Origin: Bradyrhizobium tropiciagri
GTDB lineage: Bacteria; Pseudomonadota; Alphaproteobacteria; Rhizobiales; Xanthobacteraceae
Direction: 5' to 3'
DNA: 64,000 nt
NCBI RefSeq assembly: GCF_001189845.1
Contig: NZ_LFLZ01000015.1
Location: 62,001-126,000 of the forward strand
Positions 9,671 through 18,764 of the stretch are shown piece after piece. Numbering within the stretch: the first letter of the stretch is position 1; every line of letters begins with the position of its first letter. The translations under genes were made by a program, and so were the position numbers. The notes under the pieces were generated by a model. It was given only the letters and a program-made list of their open reading frames with translations. It searched no databases and was not told where the DNA came from.

Positions 9671-10933
9671 TCAGCCGAAGCCCACACGCCGCTTCCAATC
9701 AGTCTCAAGCCGAAGCACTTCCGACCAGTCCGCAGGTTGAACATCAACGAGATACGGATCATTGGGGACGATTCGGCCCCATCCCAGGGCGTAGTCGACG
9801 ATCGTCTGATCTTCGGATCGCATGACGGTCTTGCCGTCTCTCATGCCGACTGGTGCGGCCACCTGCATTCCCTTGATCGCCTCCGCAAGCTTGGCCGGCT
9901 CAGCGCTATTCGTTCGTCGGATCGCGTCGATCACGAACCGCGCACCTACACACGCCTCCCAGGACCAGTTGGTTGGTTTTGAGCCGAACCGCTTGTTGTA
10001 GGCCTCGGACCAGCTGGCATTCTCGGATCGGGAGGGAAATACACTCACGTACCGATTGGACGAGAACGCGCCGGCCGCTGGCAACTGTTTGACCGACATG
10101 AGCGTCGTGTAGTCGGCCAGGTGAATTGCGAAGACACGAACGTTGTCGAAGAGACCGAACAAGTTCCCCTGATCGATGAAAGACACCAGGTCGCCACCCC
10201 ACAGTCCACAGAAGAGCGCTTGAGGCCGGGACTGAAGGATCTTGGTGATGCTGTCCGTGTAATCCGGCTGGAAAAGCTTTGGCCAGGATTCTGCAACAAG
10301 CTCCACCTTCGCTCCATTGGACTCCACATAGCCCATGAATTCCGGCGTCGCCTCCCGCCCATAAGCGTAATCGGCGGCGATCGTCGCCCATCGCGTCAGG
10401 CCTTGTTCCTTGGCGATCTTCGCAGCAAATGCCCCACCCACGATCGAGTCGTGGAGAGCCTGGCGCGCACTCCGAAACGAATTCCAACTCCGCAGCTTGG
10501 CGTCGGCAGTGAGCTGAGTCGTCTCGGAGATGACGTGCATCAGGAGAGCCCTGGACGACCTTGCAACCTCATGCGCCGCGAATGCGGAGCCAGATGCTTC
10601 GCCACAGAAGATAATGTCGCAACCTTCGGACTCGATAAGCTCGCGCGTGAGGCGGGCCGCATCCTCCGGCTTCCCCTTTGAGTCCCGATCCACCAGTTCG
10701 ATCGTCCGCCCCCCGACCCCGCCAGCGGCATTGAAGGCTTCGAACTCAAGGAGCAGTCCGTTCTTCGTCGTGATGCCGAGTTGCGCGACACGCCCCGAGA
10801 AAATCGAAGTCAAACCGACCTTGATCGGACGCGATTCCGCGTGCGCCTGCCTGAAGACGCCGGGCGCGAGACCGCTCATACCAACAGAGACACCAGCCGC
10901 GATTACAGAGCGGCGAGATACAGAACCGTTCAT
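9671..10933 (-). CDS. Periplasmic substrate-binding protein of Liv-type ABC importer (twin-arginine signal)
   Basis: 420 residues. The N-terminus SRRSVIAAGVSVG with a following AHA-E cleavage-like site looks like a twin-arginine export signal, so the protein is probably exported folded. The mature part starts KVGLTSIFSGRVAQLG and has the periplasmic binding fold of the Leu/Ile/Val family (TRWATIAADYAYGREA). It is the first gene of the block running down to position 1 and should set the specificity of the importer. The ligand cannot be read from the sequence; the downstream genes suggest an organic acid. Confidence 0.92.
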   Translation of the reverse strand: MNGSVSRRSVIAAGVSVGMSGLAPGVFRQAHAESRPIKVGLTSIFSGRVAQLGITTKNGLLLEFEAFNAAGGVGGRTIELVDRDSKGKPEDAARLTRELIESEGCDIIFCGEASGSAFAAHEVARSSRALLMHVISETTQLTADAKLRSWNSFRSARQALHDSIVGGAFAAKIAKEQGLTRWATIAADYAYGREATPEFMGYVESNGAKVELVAESWPKLFQPDYTDSITKILQSRPQALFCGLWGGDLVSFIDQGNLFGLFDNVRVFAIHLADYTTLMSVKQLPAAGAFSSNRYVSVFPSRSENASWSEAYNKRFGSKPTNWSWEACVGARFVIDAIRRTNSAEPAKLAEAIKGMQVAAPVGMRDGKTVMRSEDQTIVDYALGWGRIVPNDPYLVDVQPADWSEVLRLETDWKRRVGFG

Positions 10934-11338
10934 CGTTAGCCCTCTGGTCTCCCTTGACAGCAGCGATCATCGGCACGGCCAATGGCCGGCCGGGCATCGC
11001 TGGTTGTCGCTTGTTAATTTTCTGCGCCGATCTTGGATTTCGGCGTTGCCGTCCCGCTGTGCAGAACAGCCGCGTTATTAGGCGCGATGAGGCGCCCGAT
11101 AAACACGACCGGGATGAGATCACCTCAAAGTATTTCTTGGGAATGTGACCTGCGGTCGGACGTGACGCCTGTTCTCCGGACACGCCTCAGAGCAACGAAT
11201 GCCTTCTCATTTTCGACCGGAGGCGGGCACTCACCTCGGGGCGAACGCTCTACTTCCTCGTCCTGCTCGACGCGCCGAAACCATTGGATGCCCGGATGGG
11301 CACTCACCTTCCGAAACGAACAACCGGGTGCAATGGAT
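10934..11338. promoter_or_regulatory. 405-bp leader region of the importer/beta-oxidation operon
   Basis: No credible gene is present. It separates the LysR gene end (11339) from the substrate-binding protein start (10933), both on the minus strand, so the promoter of the ten-gene block to its left must lie here. A purine-rich GGGAGACCAGAGGG stretch lies just before the start codon. I could not assign -35/-10 boxes or a regulator site with confidence. Confidence 0.45.
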
Positions 11339-12292
11339 TTACCTCGCGTCCACTTCGCGCAGCAGAGAACTGGCTTTGTTTCGCTGCCTCGGACCGAAAC
11401 GCTCGATCATGAACTCGACAAAGGTTCGCACCTTGGGAGAGATACGCCGATCCGGTGGGTAGACGACGTGGAGTGGCCTTGAGGGGAGTTCATACTGCGT
11501 CAAGATCTGGATCAAGCGGCCTGCATCGATCTCTTCTTGTAGCAAAACGATCGGGAGCATCACGATCCCCATGCCGGCCACTGCGGCGCGGCGGATCGCT
11601 TGGGCGCTGTCGACCCTGACGCGCCCTTTCACGTCGATCGTAATTGGATCGCCTCCCGCCTCCTTCAAGCGCCACTTCACTCCGGCGTCATGCCATTCCG
11701 AACTCGGCGAGTATGCGAAGGCGAGACACTCATGTTCCTTGAGATCAGCCGCTACTCTTGGCATCTCCCGTTGCGCAAGATACTCCGGCGCGGCACAAAT
11801 GGTCATTCGATAAGGAGCGAGCGGGCGCGCGATCAGGCCCGAATCTGCCAGCGTGCCGAGGCGAATCGCGACTTCAAAACCATTCTCCACCATATCGACC
11901 ATTGCATCCGAGAGAACGACGTCGACATCCACCGAAGGAAATCGATCGAGATACTCCTTCATTGCGGGAAGCAGGCATTCCGTTCCGAAAGTCGCCGGAG
12001 CCGTGATCCGCAGGCGTCCTCTGGGTGTACCGAGCGTGTCGAGTGCCATCGTCTCAAGATCCGCGACCGAGCCCAAAATTTCCAGGCAACGCTCGTAGTA
12101 GGCAGTGCCGAACTCTGTGAGATGCTGACGTCGCGTCGTTCGTTGGAGAAGAGTGACCCCCAGCCTCTTCTCAAGAGCTTGAACGTAATTGCCTACCATG
12201 GTCGCCGACATGTCACATCGGGTTGCCGCGGCAGTCAGGCTGCCGGTATCGACAACTCGAACGAATACTTCCATCGCACGAAGGACATCCAT
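11339..12292 (-). CDS. LysR-family transcriptional regulator
   Basis: 317 residues from ATG 12292; the open frame extends to 12361 but the domain begins at MDVLRAMEVFVRVVD, so the later start fits. Residues 1-60 form the winged HTH (AMEVFVRVVDTGSLTAAA, LEKRLGVTLLQRTTRRQHLTEFG), and residues about 90-295 the periplasmic-binding-like effector domain. It resembles the CrgA/DmlR-type LysR subgroup. It sits upstream of, and in the same direction as, the importer operon, which it may control. Confidence 0.92.
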   Translation of the reverse strand: MDVLRAMEVFVRVVDTGSLTAAATRCDMSATMVGNYVQALEKRLGVTLLQRTTRRQHLTEFGTAYYERCLEILGSVADLETMALDTLGTPRGRLRITAPATFGTECLLPAMKEYLDRFPSVDVDVVLSDAMVDMVENGFEVAIRLGTLADSGLIARPLAPYRMTICAAPEYLAQREMPRVAADLKEHECLAFAYSPSSEWHDAGVKWRLKEAGGDPITIDVKGRVRVDSAQAIRRAAVAGMGIVMLPIVLLQEEIDAGRLIQILTQYELPSRPLHVVYPPDRRISPKVRTFVEFMIERFGPRQRNKASSLLREVDAR

Positions 12293-12707
12293 TGCAAAGC
12301 CAGACTTTGAGATGACTGAAATGCGGACCAGTTTATCAAGTAGGTCGCTGCAATCCATCACTATTTGCTCGGGAAAAGCCGGGAGACAACATCACGGCTG
12401 GGAACTGGAGCTCGTGGACGAGCGGCCTTGAAGATTAGGCGGCCACCTCGTGACCGGGGGCCTGCATCTGCATTGTGCGAATGCACGCGGAGAAAGCCGC
12501 CCGCCCGGGCTAGCAGGCCGGCTGTCCCAATCAACGAAATGCCACGCATCGAACAGCGTCAGGACGTCTCAACGACGCGCGTGCACGGATCTGGCCGGAG
12601 CAATAGCGATCTGGGAAAAACGTCCGTGACCACCTGCTTCAGCGGCAAGGCGTTTCACAGCGGCCATTCCTTAGACATGAGCCCTGTTGAAGAACGAGGC
12701 CCGTTCG
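12293..12707. promoter_or_regulatory. Intergenic region between thiolase end and LysR start
   Basis: 415 bases without a convincing gene; short open frames here are not preceded by ribosome sites and match no family I know. It must contain the promoter of the LysR gene and the transcription end of the thiolase gene. No clear terminator hairpin was found by eye. Confidence 0.35.
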
Positions 12708-13934
12708 CTAAGCGCGTTCAAAAATGGCGGCGATGCCCTGCCCACCGCCGATGCACATTGTCTCCAGTCCGTAACGGCCCTTCCGCCGTCGCAGTTCATG
12801 CATAAGGTTGGCGAGAATGCGTCCTCCGGTCGCTCCAATCGGATGACCGAGCGAGATACCCGAGCCATTGACGTTAAGCTTTTCGTGACGCTCATCTCTA
12901 TCTGTCCAGCCCCACCCCTTGAGAACGGCCAGCACCTGTGGAGCGAAGGCTTCGTTCAGCTCAATAAGGTCGATATCGTCCCATCTGGAGCCAACACGCG
13001 AGAACAATCTATCGACCGCGGGCACTGGGCCTATCCCCATGCGCGACGGGTCGCACCCAGCGGCTGCCCACCCAACAAACCAGCCTATCGGTTCCAGGTT
13101 TAGCTCTGCGAGCTTATCTTCTGCGACCACCAGGCAAGCCGCCGCTGCGTCGTTCTGCTGGCTAGCGTTGCCCGCGGTCACCACTCCGTCCTTCTCGATA
13201 GGCTTGAGGGTCCCCAACGAATCCACCGAGGTATCCGATCGGTATCCCTCGTCGTGCGCGAACACTTTAGGATCGCCCTTCCTCTGCGGGACAGCAACTG
13301 GCACCAGCTCATCGGCAAACTTGCCTTCCCTCCACGCCGCTGCAGCGCGCTGATGGCTACGAGCTGCAAACTCGTCGCAGGCCCGGCGAGAGATGCTGTA
13401 ATCGCGCGCCAAATTCTCGGCTGTTTCGATCATCCCCGAGATGACGCCGAATCTCGAGATTGGCTGGCTCATCACGCGCCCACGCGTCAATCGATCATGC
13501 AAAGTGACCGAACCAGAACGCGCGCCACCTCGCATGTCGGTGGTATAGTACTCTACGTTGCTCATGCTTTCGACGCCGCCCGCGATAACAACGTCAGCGG
13601 CACCCGTCTGCACCATCATCGACGCATCAATGACTGCCTGCAAGCCAGAGCCGCAGCGGCGATCTAATTGGTAGCCGGATATCGTGATCGGGAGACCCGC
13701 AGCCAGCGCCGACCAACGCGCTATGCACGGCGCTTCGCCACTGCCATATCCCTGCGCAAACACGATGTCATCGATCCTGTCCGGATCGATGCCAGACCGG
13801 TCTACCATCGCCCGGAGAATGACAGCCCCGAGCTCGCCTGCCGTCAGCGTCGATAGAGCCCCCTGAAATTTTCCAACTGCCGTGCGCAATGGCTGGACGA
13901 TGGCCGCCCGCCGCAACGATCTGTAAGTAGGCAC
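12708..13934 (-). CDS. Thiolase family acetyl-CoA acyltransferase
   Basis: 408 residues from GTG 13934, which has an AAGGA ribosome site nine bases upstream; the longer open frame to 14051 adds a non-homologous N-terminus. The catalytic cysteine lies in DRRCGSGLQAV, the histidine in NGSGISLGHPIGATGGR and the second cysteine in CIGGGQGIAAIFE, all in place. It cleaves 3-ketoacyl-CoA with CoA to give acetyl-CoA, the last beta-oxidation step, and so completes the hydratase-dehydrogenase set encoded at 2.7-6.2 kb, although it is separated from them by the LysR gene. Confidence 0.92.
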   Translation of the reverse strand: MPTYRSLRRAAIVQPLRTAVGKFQGALSTLTAGELGAVILRAMVDRSGIDPDRIDDIVFAQGYGSGEAPCIARWSALAAGLPITISGYQLDRRCGSGLQAVIDASMMVQTGAADVVIAGGVESMSNVEYYTTDMRGGARSGSVTLHDRLTRGRVMSQPISRFGVISGMIETAENLARDYSISRRACDEFAARSHQRAAAAWREGKFADELVPVAVPQRKGDPKVFAHDEGYRSDTSVDSLGTLKPIEKDGVVTAGNASQQNDAAAACLVVAEDKLAELNLEPIGWFVGWAAAGCDPSRMGIGPVPAVDRLFSRVGSRWDDIDLIELNEAFAPQVLAVLKGWGWTDRDERHEKLNVNGSGISLGHPIGATGGRILANLMHELRRRKGRYGLETMCIGGGQGIAAIFERA

Positions 13935-14371
13935 TATCCTGTTTCCTTTTGAATATCCGATGGCACGGCCCCTATTGCAGTGCTGCACTCCGGGAGGGAA
14001 ATCCCTTAGTTGGTCCGTCAAGGCGAATAAACACAAGCCGGCTTGGATCAATTCGAAGAATGACTTCGGAATGTCCCATGCTGAGAGCTTATTGCGTCGA
14101 CATCAGACCGGCGCCCGCATGCCATGGAAGATCGCGCCGTCCTCCCCCCAACAGAAGGCTGTCCCGATTGGCATGCTAAGATTTTGGATCGCTGCGCCAG
14201 CGCGACGTGAACGTCCCGCGCACGTTTCAGATATTGAGCGAGGCTCGTAAGAATTCGAGGATCTCCGCGCCGGGCTATTTCAGCTTGCCCTTTTGTCCCG
14301 GGCCGGGGTGAGGAACGCATGCCTCGCACCTTCAGTGAGCCGAAGGCTTAGCACCTCGATTGGGTCATGGC

Positions 14372-14414
14372 GCGCTCGGAGGGCAGACTCATTTGCCGTG
14401 ATTTCAATGAGTTA
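14372..14414. repeat. 43-bp imperfect repeat, copy 1
   Basis: Begins GCGCTCGGAGGGC and contains GTGATTTCAAT; a second copy in the same orientation starts at 26238, with about 36 of 43 positions identical. Copy 1 lies 86 bases before a tRNA 3' fragment. Such sequence near a tRNA fragment suggests the edge of an inserted segment, but no integrase is seen. Confidence 0.5.
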
Positions 14415-14499
14415 CAGCGGCGGTGCATTTCGCGCGCAAGAGTGCGTTTGGCCGAACCGCTGAAGAAAACCCCTGCCCTATACCAGGTCAGACTGGTCC

Positions 14500-14549
14500 C
14501 ACCGCTCATAACGGTCTGGTTGCAGGTTCGAGTCCTGCCGGGCCCACCA
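14500..14549 (+). tRNA. 3' fragment of a CAU-anticodon tRNA (possible attachment-site remnant)
   Basis: The bases form an anticodon arm (ACCG, loop CTCATAA, CGGT), variable loop, T arm with the GGTTCGAGTCC consensus (stem TGCAG/CTGCC-like) and an acceptor 3' strand ending GGGCCCACCA with an encoded CCA. The bases before 14500 contain no D arm or matching 5' acceptor strand, so this is half a tRNA, not a working gene. Integrative elements that use tRNA genes leave just such 3' duplicates at their far end. The full gene would be elongator Met or the Ile(CAU) type. Confidence 0.7.
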
Positions 14550-14845
14550 ACGAGATCAATAGCTTACTCTGTTCTCGTCGTACGTAGCGTGACGACCGCA
14601 CCAGGAACCGCACCAGATTCGTGCACTTTTCGTTCGTGGGTCACTCGCGCTCCGCCCGCTATTGGCCAAACCGAGAGAAGGAGCGAGTTAAATGCTGACG
14701 ATCGCTCCCCGCTTCATCGCCGCGAAGAACCTCAAATCGGCAAGGCGGGGGTTTCTAACACCGCGCTGTTGGCTTGCGGTAATCGCACGTGGACCCGGCA
14801 GTTACGACACGCAGTCGCCAAGACCCTTCACCCTCCGAACCCCGT

Positions 14846-16150
14846 TTAGGATCTACTCATGGGACGTGGCCACAGGCCTCCTTCGGACCAGGATTCAGAC
14901 TCTTCTGGGGACATTGGATCGGCTCCGCCGCCGGTCTTTGCAGAATCGGAATTAAGCCACCGGTGCAACTCAAGCCTGCCAATCTGGTTGCGGTGGACTT
15001 CGTCGGGGCCATCGGCCAGTCGCAGCAAGCGCGTCGTCGCGAGCGCGGCCGACAGGAAATGGTCGTTGTTGGTTCCACCGCCACCGAATGCCTGTATCGC
15101 CCAGTCAACAATCGTCTGCGCCATATTCGGCGCGACGACCTTGATCATCGCGATTTCCTGCCGCGCTGCCTTGTTGCCGACGGTGTCCATCATATAGGCC
15201 GCCCTGAGAGTCAGCAGTCTCGCCTGCTCGATCTTCATGCGCGCTTCGGCCACGCGCTCAAGCGTCACCGTTTGCTCGGCGAGAGGCTTGCCGAACGCGA
15301 CACGTTTCAGCGCCCGCCGGCACATGCGCTCTAGCACCCGCTCGGACAGGCCAATCAACCGCATGCAATGATGGATGCGTCCAGGCCCGAGCCGACCTTG
15401 CGCGATCTCGAATCCGCGTCCCTCGCCAAGCAGCATATTGGCGGCCGGCACGCGTACATTGGTGAACATCACCTCGGATGCGCGATCCGGCACGCCGTAA
15501 AATCCGAGCACCGGCAGCGAGCGGACGACACGCACTCCGGGCGTCTCTTTCGGCACCAGGATCATCGATTGACGCTTGTGACGGTCCGGATGCTCAGGGG
15601 CGGTCTGCCCCATGAAGATGATGATCTTGCATCGCGGATCGGTGGCACCGGTCGTGTACCATTTGCGACCGTTGATCACGTAATCATCGCCGTCGCGCAC
15701 GATCGAACTGGCCACATTGGTCGCGTCGGATGAGGCAACGTCGGGCTCCGTCATCGCAAACGAGGAGCGAATCTCACCGGCGAGCAGCGGCTTCAGCCAG
15801 CGTTCCTTCTGCACCTCCGTGCCGTAGCGCAGGATCGTCTCCATGTTGCCGGTGTCCGGCGCACTGCAATTGAACACTTCAGGAGCAAGGTGCGAACGTC
15901 CCATGATCTCGCATAGCGGCGCATACTCAAGGTTCGTCAGCCCGTCCTCGTGAGCAGGCAGAAACAGGTTCCACAAGCCGGCCTGTTGTGCGAGCGGCTT
16001 CAGTTCCTCGACAACCGGATGCACAGCCCAGGGCCCGAGCCGCTCCGCCTCCTGATAGTATCGGCGCTCACTTGGGTAGATGTGCTCCATCATGAAGCGC
16101 TGGATGCGCTCGGCCAGTTCCCGGCTGCGTTCGCTTTGAGTGATGTCCAC
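14846..16150 (-). CDS. Acyl-CoA dehydrogenase family protein
   Basis: 434 residues from GTG 16150, which is preceded by a strong AAGGAG; the open frame to 16285 adds unrelated residues. FAD- and substrate-contact segments are [17 protein letters not shown] and [14 protein letters not shown], and the C-terminal helix bundle runs through [31 protein letters not shown] and [18 protein letters not shown]. Beyond the point where the family usually ends there are about 27 extra residues rich in Ser, Glu and Pro, perhaps because the 3' end was altered near the tRNA fragment. It oxidises an acyl-CoA to enoyl-CoA. The CoA ligase stop is 14 bases upstream, so it is the last gene of the long operon. Confidence 0.9.
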   Translation of the reverse strand: MDITQSERSRELAERIQRFMMEHIYPSERRYYQEAERLGPWAVHPVVEELKPLAQQAGLWNLFLPAHEDGLTNLEYAPLCEIMGRSHLAPEVFNCSAPDTGNMETILRYGTEVQKERWLKPLLAGEIRSSFAMTEPDVASSDATNVASSIVRDGDDYVINGRKWYTTGATDPRCKIIIFMGQTAPEHPDRHKRQSMILVPKETPGVRVVRSLPVLGFYGVPDRASEVMFTNVRVPAANMLLGEGRGFEIAQGRLGPGRIHHCMRLIGLSERVLERMCRRALKRVAFGKPLAEQTVTLERVAEARMKIEQARLLTLRAAYMMDTVGNKAARQEIAMIKVVAPNMAQTIVDWAIQAFGGGGTNNDHFLSAALATTRLLRLADGPDEVHRNQIGRLELHRWLNSDSAKTGGGADPMSPEESESWSEGGLWPRPMSRS

Positions 16151-16164
16151 GTGAATACTCCTTA

Positions 16165-17841
16165 CTAGCTGCGCAAGCCGTCCCTGAGCGTGTTTCGCGT
16201 GATCTTCCCGGATTCCGTCTTCGGCAAATCCACCACCACGCGAATGTCGGCGGGGCATTTGTAGGCCGCCAGCCGCTCGCGGCAAAACCGCGTCAGCGCG
16301 GCGACGTCGATCGTGGCACCCGGTTGCGCGGAGACGAAGGCCAAGACCGTCTCGCCGCGATACGGATCGGCAGCGCCGACAACGGCGGCCTCGCGCACCC
16401 CCGGAAAGCCGTAGATCACGTCTTCCACTTCGCGCGGCCAGACCTTGAATCCGGAAGCGGAGATCATGTCCTTCTTGCGATCCACGAGGTAGAACCAGCC
16501 GCTCTCGTCAAAGAAGCCGATATCGCCGCTATGCAGCCAGCCGTTCGTCAGCACCTCATCGGTTTCCGCCGGCTTTCGCCAGTAGCCGGCCATCACGCCA
16601 GAGCCGTGCACAACCACCTCGCCATGCTCGCCCGGTCCGAGCGGGCGGCGATCGTCGTCAACAATGATCGCATCGACGCCCGGCGTCGGCTTGCCGATCG
16701 ACAGCGCGCCCGACTCGGGATCGACGGGAATCTGACCTTCATTGGGCGCAAGGTGACTTGCAGACGTCAATTCGGTCATTCCATAGGAACTGCGGATAGC
16801 CCGTCCAAACCGTTTCGCAAAGGCATCGATGACCGAGGGAGCAATGGGCGCGCCGCCCGAATAGATATGTACGAAGCTGTCGAAATGGCGGCTGGTCGCG
16901 TCGGCCTGATTCATGAGCGCGATGTATACGGTGATCGCACCGACGATGAATGTCGGCCGCCATTCAAGGAAGGCATCGAGCGCGACCCGCGGCTGGAAAC
17001 GATAGGTCAGTACCATCGCCGCGCGTGCACCGAAGGCGGCAACCATCTGAATTTCGAAGCCGGTGATATGGAACAGCGGCGCGACACAGAAAATGCGCGA
17101 CGTGTCGTTCAGTTCGAAATGATCGCGGCAGATCTGCGCGGTCGCCACCAGATTGCGATGCGTAAGCATGGCGCCTTTGGGAAGGCCCGTGGTTCCCGAC
17201 GTGTACAGCAGCAGGCCGACGTCGTCGGATGTCAAACCCGGCAGCGGCGCTGCGGGTGCATCTCCGGCGAAAATCGTCGCCAGCGCATGAGCCGGCGGCG
17301 CCGCGCCCGGTTCAGGCAGCACGCGGACATCGTTACGCGTCTGGAATTCACGAGCGCTGGTCCAGAGCACCAGTTCAGGATCGACAAAATTGGCCGCGGG
17401 GAAAACATTGTCCCATTGATCATCGTGGCAGATCACCACCTTCGGTTCGCAGTCCGCAAACAGTTTCCGAAGCTCCGGCGTTCGGTACATCGGGTTGAGG
17501 CTGACAACGATGGCCCCGACCTTCCAGGCCGCAACGCTGGCGATGACGGTTTGCGGCACATTCTGAAGAATGACGGCGACCCGGTCGCCGCGCCCGACCC
17601 GCTTGCGCGCGAACAGGCCGGCGAGTTGATCGCTGAAGCGGTCTATATCGGCATAGGTCAGCGCCGCATCGAAATAGAAGACCGCCGACGCCTCGCCCGG
17701 CGCGGCACGAAATAGATCGAGCGCCGTCAGCCTTCCGGGATCGGGAGGAGCCACAGGCGTTTCCCCGAGCCGCCTGCGCAGCCGACCTGCGGCTTCCTCA
17801 TAGGCGCGCACGCGCGACGCGGAATCCGAGCCGGCGGTCAT
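16165..17841 (-). CDS. AMP-forming acyl-CoA synthetase
   Basis: 558 residues. Start ATG 17841 overlaps the stop of a 42-codon relic gene (ATGA), which indicates translational coupling; the open frame to 17880 is that relic read in another frame. Motifs are [20 protein letters not shown] (phosphate loop), [31 protein letters not shown] and [12 protein letters not shown] with the catalytic lysine. It belongs to the long-chain/medium-chain FadD-like group. Paired with the dehydrogenase 14 bases downstream it would activate and begin oxidising an acid, maybe one set free from the compound imported by the upstream transporter. Confidence 0.92.
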   Translation of the reverse strand: MTAGSDSASRVRAYEEAAGRLRRRLGETPVAPPDPGRLTALDLFRAAPGEASAVFYFDAALTYADIDRFSDQLAGLFARKRVGRGDRVAVILQNVPQTVIASVAAWKVGAIVVSLNPMYRTPELRKLFADCEPKVVICHDDQWDNVFPAANFVDPELVLWTSAREFQTRNDVRVLPEPGAAPPAHALATIFAGDAPAAPLPGLTSDDVGLLLYTSGTTGLPKGAMLTHRNLVATAQICRDHFELNDTSRIFCVAPLFHITGFEIQMVAAFGARAAMVLTYRFQPRVALDAFLEWRPTFIVGAITVYIALMNQADATSRHFDSFVHIYSGGAPIAPSVIDAFAKRFGRAIRSSYGMTELTSASHLAPNEGQIPVDPESGALSIGKPTPGVDAIIVDDDRRPLGPGEHGEVVVHGSGVMAGYWRKPAETDEVLTNGWLHSGDIGFFDESGWFYLVDRKKDMISASGFKVWPREVEDVIYGFPGVREAAVVGAADPYRGETVLAFVSAQPGATIDVAALTRFCRERLAAYKCPADIRVVVDLPKTESGKITRNTLRDGLRS

Positions 17842-17966
17842 TGCCTCTTGCCATCGCTGTCGTAACGATACCAGCCGCATCCGTCCTTGCGCTCATTGTG
17901 ACCCGCGGCCACCTCCGAGCCCATCATCCCGGCGCCGACAACGCCGATCTTCTCGAATTCACTCAT
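17838..17966 (-). pseudogene. 42-codon in-frame deletion relic of a 3-hydroxyacyl-CoA dehydrogenase
   Basis: The 42 residues start MSEFEKIGVVGAGMMGSEVA, a perfect dehydrogenase N-terminus with the GxGxxG dinucleotide motif, then run directly into [19 protein letters not shown], the characteristic C-terminal tail of the same family. About 240-480 residues between them are missing, yet the frame is kept. The start overlaps the GntR stop by eight bases and its TGA overlaps the CoA ligase start, so the remnant still links the two genes translationally. It cannot be an active enzyme. It may survive only as a coupling cistron. Too short for routine gene callers. Confidence 0.82.
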
Positions 17967-18750
17967 TGGTACTCTTTCCTCGATAGACCGAGCCGAGACG
18001 CACGCGCGGCAACGCGACGCGGCTCGCGATGGGCGGTTGGGCCGCCCCCCTCTCTTTCGCTTGAATGACGACGCGCGTCCGCCGAATGTGGAGGCGCACC
18101 AACACCTGCGCCGCGTCGACGTCGCGCGCCCGGATCGCGTCCATGATCAGAACGTGCTGGGGATCGGAGAACGGAAAGCCATCCTTGGCGTAGGTCTCGC
18201 TCACAAACTGCCGCCGAAAGTGCTGCGTGCTGTTCCAGAAGCGTTCGACCATCGCCAGCAATTGCGGCATCCGCGCGCGCGAATAGGTCCGCAGATGAAA
18301 CTCCCGATCAAGCTGGATGTATTCTTCGAGCGTCGTTACCTGCTCGAGCTCGCGCACAATGCGGTCAAGCGTCTCGATATCCTCGTCGGTCAGGTTGGGA
18401 ACGCTTTCGCCGATCGCGAGCGGCTCGACCGCTTCGCGGATCTTGTAGATCTCGACCGATTCCTCCGAATTGACGTCGGCAATCCAAGCGCCACGGTTCG
18501 GCGCCATCACGACCAGCCCCTCGTTCTCGAGCTGCTTCAGCGCCTCGCGCACGGGAATGCGGCTCGCTCCGAAGTGAGCCGCAAGAAGTTCCTGCCGAAT
18601 CCGCGTGCCAGGCCGCATCTCGCCGCTCAGGACCGCACTGCGAATCTCGCTTGCGATCCGCTCGCTCATCAGGCGGCCGGCATCCGGATCGTCTTCATTG
18701 GCGTCCCGCGCCACGTCCTTCCAATGAGGAGGTCGCTGATAGGCACTCAT
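17959..18750 (-). CDS. GntR-family regulator, FCD (FadR-C) subgroup
   Basis: 263 residues. After a 30-residue leader, residues 30-95 form the winged HTH (IRSAVLSGEMRPGTRIRQEL, RIPVREALKQLENEGLVV). The C-terminal FCD ligand domain has the metal-binding pattern with D-x3-H (LDREFHLRTY) and later histidines (HVLIMDAI, HIRRTRVVI). Embedded in the long transporter/acyl-CoA operon, 14 bases after the ATPase gene, it probably autoregulates this operon in response to a carboxylate intermediate. Candidate operator half-sites lie upstream of 25721. Confidence 0.92.
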   Translation of the reverse strand: MSAYQRPPHWKDVARDANEDDPDAGRLMSERIASEIRSAVLSGEMRPGTRIRQELLAAHFGASRIPVREALKQLENEGLVVMAPNRGAWIADVNSEESVEIYKIREAVEPLAIGESVPNLTDEDIETLDRIVRELEQVTTLEEYIQLDREFHLRTYSRARMPQLLAMVERFWNSTQHFRRQFVSETYAKDGFPFSDPQHVLIMDAIRARDVDAAQVLVRLHIRRTRVVIQAKERGAAQPPIASRVALPRVRLGSVYRGKSTNE

Positions 18751-18764
18751 GAAAGGCCTCCTGA

